The notes beneath the pieces were generated by a model. It was not told the DNA's origin, ran no database searches, and was given only the letters and a program-made list of their open reading frames with translations. The position numbers were made by a program, and so were the translations under genes. A stretch of DNA of 64,000 bases from Telmatactis stephensoni (Eukaryota > Cnidaria > Anthozoa > Actiniaria > Isophelliidae), in assembly GCA_029948255.1 (NCBI GenBank), contig JALIZF010001692.1:124001-188000 (forward strand). The letters run 5' to 3'. Each line of letters begins with the position of its first letter. The stretch's first letter is position 1. This document shows positions 44,001-52,400 of the stretch, piece by piece.

Positions 44001-45999
44001 AAGTGATTTCTGCCGTTACACTTCTGGCATCGTTGTTGCCACGCTGGGCAAAGTTCCTTTTGCATCGGGTGTTTTCGTCCGCAGAATTTACACTCTCGGG
44101 GTCGTTTATCGTGGTTTCTAGGCACTTGTTTTTCTACATTCCAATCATTCTTTTGATTTCCAACAGATTTCCGGTCACGTCTCGACTGTTCAACAACTCG
44201 ATTTACATTATCACTACTACTGCTGGCTCCTGAGATATTTTTAAGATGAGCTGCTGCTGCCTCTGAACTTCGGCACAAATCGATGCATTTTTTTAGATCT
44301 AAGCTTCTTTCTTGCAACAACCGCTTACGTATGCTTTGGTTGTACACACCGAGGACAATACGATCTCTGAGTAAGCTTTCTGACAGGCATTCACAAAAAC
44401 CACACGTTTTGGCAAGCGATCTCAAGGCGGCTACGTACGCGTCGATAGTTTCGTTTGGTTCTTGTGATCTGCTGTTAAAGACATATCGCTCGTATGTCTC
44501 GTTGACTTCACCGATCGTGAACTCGTCAAATTTTTCGATAATTTTGCTCAGGTTTTTTCGCTCGTCATCGCTCGCGAACGATAGGCCATTAAAAATCTTT
44601 AGAGCATCGGGGCCAATACAATGCAGAAATAACGCTACCTGGTATTCCTCGGCTTGAGCTTTGAGGTTTGTAATGATACTGTAATTCCCCCAAATTTGTT
44701 TGTAAGACTTCCAGTTGTCAGCGATATTGCCATTGACTTGGAGATGACCAGGGGGCTTTATCCCTTGAATCAGTGGAGGTTGTGAGGGCTGTTCGTCTGC
44801 CATTTTATCAATCGTACACTTGCAACTTTCGGCGTCTTAGGTTCAGAACGCTGCCACCATGTTACAATACTCTCAGACTGCAGTGGAGCTGAATCTCTTT
44901 TGACTGCCTTTATTACACGTCCTAACTCAATACAGATATTTGATACTTGTATGTCACTTATGTAAGGTTGCGTGACGCATGGTATATTGTAACACAAGTG
45001 AAGGATGGTCTTCCGGTTTGTACTCTTTCTTTACTGTATTTTGTCCACTCCATTCTTGACTTGAAACGGAAGAGAAAATGAGGTAAGAGCTCGAAGGAAC
45101 CCCGTACCTCATCATGAATACTCTTTGATGCTTTATTTTTAAAAACAGGATGACCTATATGATGCAGCCTTAAAAATAGCATTAAAGTTGCTTTTGATGG
45201 TACAGAACCTAATACGGGGTTTCCTCAGTTTCTTGCCTCATTTTTTAGCCTTTCTGATCTCTTACTTTGCACAATACTCCTTGTTTGGGGGGAAATTGTG
45301 TGGTTCACCAACAGAATTGCAAGGCATTTCTCTGGCTTTTCATGAAGCAATTTCAATGAAGTGTAGAATTTCACCGAGTCAAACATTTTTACGCATGCAA
45401 TTTTGCGGGCTGCGGTTGTGTCGAGATAGCGGTGAACTTTCACCACTCTACCAATTACTTTTCAGCAACGGGTACAACTGCCCATACGCGGATCAAACGA
45501 GACTGAATATCCCATGCTCATTTTTATTGCTTTATTCCCTTTCACAGGTTGGATATCCGCAAGTAAAGACCCAATATGCGTTGGTACAAAAGATAATAGT
45601 TTTGGCAACATCACTACCCCTTCTGCTGGCAAAGTTCTTGCCTTGAAACTTGTCCACAAATCAGGAGGCGTGTCGTCCTTCCTCAAAATCAATCAAGGGA
45701 ATTGGGGGACAACGTATTTTGGATCAAAGAAAATTGAAATTGTTATAACTAATTCAAGTAATCAGATAGTCGCTCCTGACCCTGAGAAAACGTCTTTTGG
45801 CATCTTGTTTGGTAGAATGAGTTATAATTTGCCTGGCTATACAAACATGAGCCCGGAGCTTAGTTTTAGTTTTGAACCCCCTCTTAACGTCGTGAAAGAT
45901 CAAGAGTTTCGTATCTGGTTTGGACAGGATTTAACAAATACTTTGGAAAGTGATAACTATGGGACCACTTGCGCCATGGTTTATATTTTGTGCACATGA
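38035..45999 (+). CDS. Secreted PAN-EGF-EGF protein with unrecognised C-terminal domain
   Basis: Exons: 38035-38104, 38190-38449, 39012-39120, 40136-40255 and 45548-45999. Phases 1, 0, 1, 1 join exactly into 336 aa. Exon 1 gives a signal peptide (MRTKSLFCESSSFLLLLFLI...). Exon 2 is a PAN-like domain (CRAYCFMDSRCISYNFHT, CELSD). Exons 3 and 4 are EGF-like domains, the second of a possibly calcium-binding form (NINDCLPNPCQNNGKCLD, CLEGYSGKTC). Exon 5 alone encodes about 150 residues (from GWISASKDPICVG to CAMVYILCT) that I cannot assign. They include a glycine/asparagine-rich start, an EFRIWFGQDL segment and few cysteines, and look like a compact beta-rich domain. The product should be extracellular. 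The first three exons copy the design of the neighbouring USOMP5-like gene. Intron 4 is 5.3 kb because of a gypsy insertion. Confidence 0.8.
38640..38765. repeat. Tandem duplication of about 63 bp
   Basis: Two adjacent copies containing TTTTCGACAGTTCTTTGA and TGTGTATTTCGAAATCTCGA, in intron 2 of the PAN-EGF-EGF gene, about 200 bp after an A-rich tract (38500-38600). Confidence 0.8.
39788..39842. repeat. GAACGGAC microsatellite
   Basis: Degenerate tandem ACGAACGG units in intron 3 of the PAN-EGF-EGF gene, directly next to a MITE. Confidence 0.8.
39847..39995. mobile_element. MITE with AGCGGATCCAGG-type termini, copy 1
   Basis: The left end AGCGGCAGATCCAGGGGG is mirrored by GGAATCCTGAATCCGCTACT-like sequence on the right; CCCCCTTG occurs near both ends. 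A related element lies at 58561-58778, where the same end words occur in the other order. Non-coding, in intron 3. Confidence 0.65.
40374..40378. repeat. 5-bp target-site duplication of the gypsy element, left
   Basis: CAAGT, repeated at 44995-44999 directly after the other LTR. Confidence 0.9.
40379..40513 (-). repeat. 3' LTR of the gypsy element
   Basis: 135 bp, begins TGTTACAATA and ends TATTGTAACA. Identical over its full length to the other LTR at 44860-44994. Very short for an LTR. Confidence 0.97.
40514..40526 (-). other. Polypurine tract
   Basis: On the minus strand AAAGTGGTAAGGA abuts the 3' LTR. One T interrupts an otherwise purine run on each side. It would prime plus-strand DNA synthesis. 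Confidence 0.65.
40697..44803 (-). CDS. Gag-Pol polyprotein of a Ty3/gypsy retrotransposon
   Basis: A single 1368-aa frame, so Gag and Pol are fused without a frameshift. Order: Gag (1-about 235); cysteine knuckles (CKFCGRKH at 238, then CQKCNGRNHFAKMC at about 259-272); aspartic protease with DCGAS (about 345; the usual DTGA triad has C for T); reverse transcriptase with LPFGLCAS (about 606) and ITDD (about 634-637) as the catalytic box; RNase H starting QCDASTKG (about 788); integrase with the zinc-binding HLGAES...CETC (about 1006-1039) and D1067, D1120, E1156 with D-35-E spacing. An S/D-rich acidic linker (about 290-300) follows Gag. No stop or frame break. It encodes the replication and integration machinery of the element. 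Confidence 0.97.
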   Translation of the reverse strand: MADEQPSQPPLIQGIKPPGHLQVNGNIADNWKSYKQIWGNYSIITNLKAQAEEYQVALFLHCIGPDALKIFNGLSFASDDERKNLSKIIEKFDEFTIGEVNETYERYVFNSRSQEPNETIDAYVAALRSLAKTCGFCECLSESLLRDRIVLGVYNQSIRKRLLQERSLDLKKCIDLCRSSEAAAAHLKNISGASSSSDNVNRVVEQSRRDRKSVGNQKNDWNVEKQVPRNHDKRPRECKFCGRKHPMQKELCPAWQQRCQKCNGRNHFAKMCRKQDQRGIHGISQQESDRDDSDDSDDSDYDFLSGITTKESNPNINAINEDSGFKKVVYTEMEINKRKVSFQIDCGASVNIITKKHANGSDVQPTTKTLKMWNGTELKPLGVTRLIVKNPKSGKKFSVEFVVVNDNLTPIIGARTAQQMKLLTVHADNFIAVPPPDVKVSEDVDHVLLKDNLIQRYDDVFSRELGTLPGTVHLQVDETAQPVITPPRRVPTALKTKFKGELDRLEKLGVLAAVDEPTSWVSSVVVTTKKSGQLRVCIDPRHLNQALKRETYQLPVLDDLLPELSRAKVFSTVDLTAGYWHCVLDEESSLLTTFSTPFGRYKWNRLPFGLCASSEIFQKRVNQALDRLDGLLNITDDILVYGVGETEEEANEDHDRKLEALLERCRERGIALNKNKLRLRIKEVTFMGHVFTSEGLKIDPEKARAVLEMPRPEDAEGIQRLNGFVNYLARFLPRLADKMEPLRRLARLDTEFQWTDEQENALEEIKKLVTDAPVLAYFEPNLELQVQCDASTKGLGAALMQNGQPIAYVSRALTPTEQRYAQIEKEMLAIVFALEKFNHYTYGRKVRVQSDHKPLESILKKPLASAPKRLQGMMMRLQKYSFDVQYRCGKDMHLADTLSRAYLPTTEHPSGAEFEHVCAASFLPVSNSKLREIQQATKEDRTLQALKDVILTGWPEERKDVPAEVTPYFSVRDELALQDGVIFRGQRIVVPTRLRHDMKTKLHASHLGAESCLRRARETVFWPGMSAEIKEMVAVCETCRTYENSQQKETLMPHQLPTRPWEQVGVDMFEFDKKEYLITVDYYSNFWEVDKLPSSSTKSVVNKLRSHFARYGCPDRLISDNGSQFSSAEFQKFVKDWDVEHHPSSPFNSKGNGKAESAVKKAKDLMRKARDAGTDPNLAFLEYRNTPTQGMSSSPVQRFMNRRTRTLLPTTKSQLKPEVVSAQETQTELKKRQETQARNYNRSARDLSPLEEGEVVRMKPFQLGEKRWRKGVVATRLDERSYLVETPDGGTYRRNRYHLKNTKERPPIPEPVERTEVNSPATQVSSPSGSEQQAAGAPPSTEPCSTPQQPRPQRVRRPPAYLQDYLPK
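44842..44859 (-). other. Primer-binding site of the gypsy element
   Basis: Directly inside the 5' LTR the minus strand reads TGGTGGCAGCGTTCTGAA, complementary to a tRNA 3' end (CCA). I cannot name the tRNA with confidence. Confidence 0.75.
44860..44994 (-). repeat. 5' LTR of the gypsy element
   Basis: Identical to 40379-40513. It should hold the element promoter. Followed by CAAGT (44995-44999), the right target duplication. Confidence 0.97.
45000..45547. other. Remainder of intron 4 of the PAN-EGF-EGF gene
   Basis: Open frames here (for example 45188-45547) have no family support; the acceptor TTTCACAG at its end starts the last exon. Confidence 0.4.
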
Positions 46000-46205
46000 A
46001 GACTAGTGCGTTGATGACGTGTGCAGTGAATTTATTCATGGCCGTGGACTGCGTGTTGAATGTTTACAGCTGACATAATAATAATCAATAACGGACAAGG
46101 AGCACAACTGCTTAGAAAATGTATAGCCTATTAATACCAAGCATCCGAATTATTACTGAAATATTTTTAATTCAATTAATGTTAGTAATATTAAAAAAAA
46201 AGTTA

Positions 46206-46211
46206 AATAAA
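46206..46211 (+). promoter_or_regulatory. Polyadenylation signal of the PAN-EGF-EGF gene
   Basis: AATAAA about 207 nt after the stop codon and 200 bp before the start of WDR59. Confidence 0.6.
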
Positions 46212-46410
46212 GCTGTATAAGACTTGAAGGGCTACCGTGTAGATTCTCTATGGTGTCTCCTTTTTTAAACTCTCGTCCTTTTCTCTAATTTTCCTTTTAT
46301 CCTTTCTCATTTCTGGATCTCAAAACAAATCCTGTGACACCACAGGAATCCCAAAGTGAGAGAACAAGGAAGTAGTCAGCGGATGCACGCACTAAAAGAA
46401 AATAACCAAG

Positions 46411-49400
46411 ATGGCGGCTTTCAGAGATGCTTGTTTTCCTCATCTCGATTGGCCGGTAAGAACCACAAATAGCAATGTTATTTCATCGATTGTGCTTATG
46501 TGAATCAGCAAGTGTTTTGCTAACAGCAGACTGTGGTAAATCTGACCAGAAAGTTCTTAAAAAGACAAATATCGTGGAGTTTGGCTTGTGAGCTTGCTAG
46601 TTCGACTTTGTGTACAGCTTGAATTTAACTTATAACACAGTATTATATGTTGATTGATATAGTAATGATGGATATCTGTATATTTGGAATCAGTATTGTC
46701 GTTTATGATAATTGTTGTTGATGTTGTTTACTATAGGCCACTGTGTTTTCCGTTGACTGTACAGGAAGCTATGCTGTTCTAGGCGCGTAAGTTGATTTCA
46801 AAGTAGGCATCCTCAAATTTGACCATAGATCTTAAAAATAGTTTTTTTTTATGATCCATGATTTGAGGTAGCCAACACTTGTTAATCAAGTATCTGGAGG
46901 GAATAATCCCTCATTGCTTGGGGGGTAAGATAAGAAAATGTATGGCTCATTGTCATGGTGATACAGACTGAATCAAGGACTGAAGAACAATACGAATTTC
47001 ATCAAATTATTCCTAGAGAAAGATCTTTCTTGACTTTCTTCAAAACTCCACATGATGTTTGCTGTTTGCCAATGTTTCTATTGAGTGTAACCACGCGTGG
47101 CCTCGTAAACTGCATGATGATGTCCTTGAGAATGTGTAAAAAAGGATTACCTATCCTTTCTGGAATTTCCAATTTTCCTCCATACAAACTTCGTATTTTT
47201 GTTCTTCCTCTTACCCTCTGACCCCTGCAATTTCTTCTTCCCTCCTTGGTGGGGTATAGATATTTTTTGTGACTTTATGTCATTACATGTAGCTTGTCAT
47301 GACTTTCTTTTGCAGTCGTAAAGGTCTGGCATTCATCAATTTAGAAAACCCATCAGTTATTGCTAAAAAAGTTACAAGAAATAGCAAATGGGAGTGTGGC
47401 ACTACAGAATGGAATCCACATTTATCTCACAAACAAACACTGGTCTCTGTGGTATGTAATGTATCTATAGACAGATATACTACTAGCCTCCTATGCAGCC
47501 GCTCCTTTGTGTCACGTGACGCAGATACACGTCGTGTGACACAAAGGAGCGGCTGCATAGGAGGCTAATATACTACATATTATATTTTTTGATAATCTCA
47601 CTTATGTTTTTTTTTCTTTTTTATTAGTCAAATCAAAAGGCCGAGATTTGGAGGTGGAAAGATGGAAGTGGGAGTCAACAACAGATCCTTAGAGCTCATA
47701 CAAGAGCAATCAGGTAAAGACTGCATTGTTTTTGCAACAATTTCTACATTTGCACCACTCATTTACTGCTTTTATTTGCAGTGATGTTAACTGGTCTTGG
47801 TATGATCCTCAACTTTTGTCTACTTGCTCTGTAGACCAGTTTGTGTATATTTGGGACTTAAGGTAAACATCATGTTAATGATGATGATGATGATGATGAT
47901 GATGGTGACAGTTTTTGAGAAATAACTCCCAAGAACTGGCTGGTAAACTTTGACACGTGATAATATTTTTAGGGATGGCAAGAAACCTGCAACATCCTTA
48001 CAAACAGTTGGTAAGAAATATCTACATTTTTAGACATAACTGTTGAGGAAATATCCTTCCATGAGGGCCAGAGTTTGTCTTCTATTTCATCTTTGATCAA
48101 AACTTAGACTTACAGTCATGTATGAATGATAGTAAGACAAGAATACAATAATTATTATTTCTGTTCTGTGGCATTTCTTAATTTGTTTTCATTGGTGTTC
48201 AGTTGGTGCTTCTCAGGTGAAGTGGAACAGAGAAGACAGACATGTTCTTGCTACCAGCCATGATGGTGACATTAGAGTGTGGGATCTCAGAGTAAGTAGT
48301 TACTAACAGTATTCAGTGAATGCTGGCATACATGTCCATTGTGGTGATGGTGTTGGTGATGATGATGAAAATGAAAACTGGATTACCACTCCAGAATGAC
48401 AGTGGTTTTCACCAAATTCAATCACTGTATTTAATAAACTTTTTCAGAAAGGCAATGCTCCAGTAGTGTACATCACAGCACACTTGTCGAAAGTTCACGG
48501 TATTGACTGGTCATATACTAGTGGTACAGCACTAGCGACATGTAGTAATGACTCAACTGTTAAGGTAACCATGACAACATTGTTTCAAAGATGTGGACAA
48601 ACATTAGAAGTAGTGTATGATCAAATTCTTTGTTCTCATATATTAAAAAAGTGTTCCAAAGGAGAGTTTGTATTTTGATCAAATTTAAATTAGGTTGTTC
48701 TTGCAGGGACATACAATGTACAGATCCATGTAAACATATTATTTTTCTTTCTTTTGTTTAGTTATGGAATACAAAGAATCCACAGCAACCAGAAGCAAAA
48801 CTTAATGCAAGTTTTCCAGTCTGGAGGGCAAGATACACAGTAAGCAGAATCTATATTGTAATAAACTCTCCCCTAAAAGATACTGTTTATTAAATGTTTA
48901 CCTCTCCGTAACCCATGTCGTTCTATGGTTGACACCCCTCACTGTTTGTACTACAGTAAATGAATAATCTTTAAGTTAAATAATAATCTTTTCACAGCAG
49001 CATATCCACTCAGTGGTTCTTCATCTGCTGGTACTTAAATTCACTACCTTGACATTAGATATTTTACATGCAACACTTGAGTCATATATTGATTTTTGCC
49101 GAGGGAGGGGAAAAACTGGAGAACCCAGAGATTAACATGGCATGATAGAAAACAACACATCCGACAAACTCAGTTCACATATGATCCATCACCCAAGCTG
49201 GGTTGGCAAATTGCAAGCATGCTTAATGCTTGGCCAACCATGTCACCCAAATAAATACAAAAATTTAGTAAAAATGGTTTAATTGTTTTTTTAGTTAGTA
49301 AAAATTGTTCCTATTTCTTCAGCCTTTTGGACATGGGCTTAGTGACAGTAGTTGTTCCTCAGTTAAGGCGTGGTGAGCACTCTTTATGTCCTATGGAACA

Positions 49401-52400
49401 CTGTCAACATGACCTCCACAGTACCACCCCCTGTGCATACATTTGAGGGCCATAGTGATGTCGTATTAGACTTTCACTGGAGATCACAAACATTTGAGGG
49501 TAAGGTACAAAAGTTATCCCTTGAAAATTTCTTTACTTCAAGAATCAAGGTCACAGTAGTTATATTAGATTTTTGCCTTGACAAATAATTTAATGGCGTT
49601 TGAATACAGACAAACATATTGTTCCTTTTTTTCTTAGGGGAAGAACAATTCCAGCTCATTTCATGGTCCAAAGACAACTGCCTTAGAACGTGGTCTCTTG
49701 AGCCTCGGATTATTGCTGTAAGTTGCCCCAGCACTCCTATTGATATTTCTTACTTCCTTGTTCCCAGTCCTTCTCATCCGCATATAGCACAGGAAGACCA
49801 ATCAGACCTAATATGTGATATGTTTTTAATCTACAGGCATGTAGTGATAATCCACAAAGTGAACACTCCGAGATTAGCGCGTCAGTAGAAGTAATTTCCA
49901 ATGGAAGTCCTAACAGTGGATCTTTTGAAAACTCAAATGAGAGACGATCATCATCTGTTCCACAGACGTTACAGCAAGAATTTGCATTGATAAATGTTAA
50001 TATTCCCAATGTCACAGTCGAACAGGTAATTTTAGACTTCTAGAATGTTGGGATACACAACAATGTTTCAATTCTGCGGAAATCTTTGAAGACGACTTTT
50101 GCTTGAGTTTGACCATAAATAATTCGTATTTTAGGGAGGGGTGGGTAGGGAAAAGTTGAACCTTGTGATTGTACTTCGATCTTCCTAACCCCATTATAAG
50201 ATCCTTATTTTTATAAATTTGTGGTTCTGATTTCAGATGGATGCCGCTCAACGATGCTGTACGTTGTCCGTGACAAGTGGACCACATGTCACGCTATCCA
50301 TTCATTTTCCCGCCATGTACCCAAATAACGCAATCCCGTCGTTTGAATTTACTCCTGATTCAACACTTTCTTTGAACACTAAAACAAAACTCATCAAGGT
50401 AATTTTTTATATATAAAAACGAAACAATGAATTTTCTTGATGCCAAAATATGACGTCACGTTGTCATATTTACCATTAGTCCAGACCCAGGTCTCTTTTT
50501 ACCCCGCTCCGCTTCGGTAAATCTCGTACCCAGAGCCTGCGTTCCTCTTGGTCAGTTTCTCGGTCGCTAACCAAGAGGAACGCAGGCTCCGGGTACGAGA
50601 TTGGGTAAAACAGAGTTCAGAAGAACTTGCATGCGCATGCGTTACATGAACAAATAAGACACCGTAAAATTTTGGTGTGACCTGGTTACAAGGCTATCGT
50701 TTAATATGGCTGCAGTTTACGAAAGGTTAGACGAAAGTTTATCTCAATTCAATCTTATTTTGAAAACAAATTCATCGAAGCAGTTAAGTTTGCCTTGTAC
50801 GAAGCACACGTTTTTACCCAAATTGGAGCAAATCCAAATGACTTGTCGAAAGGCCTTGTAACCAGGTCACACCAAAACTTTACAGTGTCTGATTGGTTCA
50901 TTTAACGCATGCGCATGCAAGTTCTTCTGGACTCTGTTTTACCGAAGCGGAGCGGGGTAAAAAGAGGCCTGGGTCTGGACTAATTTACCATTTGAGTGGT
51001 TATAAACAACTTGAGGTCCGTTTCTCAAAGACCCGATAAATTTTTCGGGTGTTTCTCGAAGCGCGCGCGTTATTTTCAATTTCAATGATTTTGCAGATGA
51101 TCTTACGGGTGCGCGAGTAGTGCCCGAATTTTTCCCGTGAATTAACGGGCCCAGTTTCACAAGCGTACGTAACTTTACGTAACGTAAATTTATTACGTTA
51201 TTGAGTTGTGATTACGTAAGCCTGAAACTGCAGCATTTTAATACCGTTTCGATGTCCACATAAAAGGGATTTAAATGAGGATATGTGTACTAAATCGACT
51301 AATTACGTCTTATAGACACTCCGTGAAACAGCGCAAAGTCACGTGAAGTTGAGTCAAACCTGCCTGGAACCATGTTTACGACAACTCGTCAGCCATGTTG
51401 AGGAATTGACGGTAAGTATGTCGGCCCACGGCTAGAAGTCTGTCTTCGCATCCCCACCTTTTACCTACCACCACCACCCCCTGTGGGGCAAAGCTGGGAG
51501 GGAGGGAGGGGGGGGAGACCATAGAAGATGAATGAAGAAAGTAAACAAAGTAAAACAACGAAATATAGCATTTTAGTAATTATGGCTATCTTAACCCTTA
51601 GCTCCAAGAGGAACAAATCATGGACATACGGGAACCAATCTCCGTATTTCGTCACGATCCTGTGACGTACGGCAGTTATCAAGATGCCGCCATTCCTTTT
51701 CCAAGGACATCAGGAGCAAGATTTGGGGCTAACGGTAAGTACATTGATCGAGTCTAACACTTCGAGTACAAAAAAACTGAAGATTACACTGGCTGGTGCT
51801 TGGACTTCTGACTCAAGGGGCTACTCAACGACCTGGGCTCAGTTGTTTGTGACTGAAGAAGCATTTCTAGTTGTAGGGGATGGATGACGCACCATTATTG
51901 GAGGGGAGAGGGATGACGGTTAGGGGCTGGGGACCCCTCCCTCCCCAAATCCTGTTCACAGGCTAACGCATCATCCCCTCCCTGGAAGATAATTTTCATT
52001 TATTTTTAAGTTCAGTGGCGCAGACCCTATGTAACATTTATCTTATTGTCTTAGGTCTTCTTGTCTGCTTTACTCGTCCAAGTGCGTCAAACGAACCAAC
52101 ACCCAGGTCAGCAATTTCTATTGTGACCATTTTTACAAGTGTACTGATCAAATTCTTTCATAATTACATTGGAAGATAGTGACCCTTGGTCCACTGAGAG
52201 AGATGTACTATTTGACTTTTATTTTATATTTGTACATTGGACACGTGACTTTGACATCGGAGGTAGTTTTTAGCTCAGTTGGCCCCACCCAAAATAACCA
52301 GTTCCCCTCTCACTGCAATACGGTCAAGTAGTAACTCGATTTAACTTCGATGTCTTTGTTTCCAGGTCCTTTGTCAGCATTGTCAGCTTATAACTGTCGT

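Larger units (their letters stand above)
40379..44994 (-). mobile_element. Complete Ty3/gypsy LTR retrotransposon, 4.6 kb
   Basis: Two identical 135-bp LTRs, a 5-bp target duplication CAAGT, a primer-binding site beginning TGG next to the 5' LTR, a polypurine tract next to the 3' LTR, and one uninterrupted gag-pol frame. Everything needed for an autonomous element is present. Identical LTRs imply a recent insertion. It sits in intron 4 of the PAN-EGF-EGF gene, antisense to it, which avoids its own signals being read in the host transcript. No envelope frame exists. Confidence 0.97.

Noticed and set aside
40805..44657. Plus-strand open frames across the retrotransposon
   Set aside because: They are shadows of the minus-strand Gag-Pol frame with no independent support.
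49370..49374. GGTGAGC after AAGGCGT as a genuine donor ending WDR59 exon 10 early
   Set aside because: The conserved protein continues directly after it (VLWNTVN, VHTFEGHSDVV), and no acceptor lies between.
52070..52106. Alternative donor in exon 16 (ACTC|GTCCAA) to rescue the WDR59 frame without a frameshift
   Set aside because: It would delete SASNEPTPR, which matches the conserved TEPTPRSLSALSAY region, and the donor is weak.
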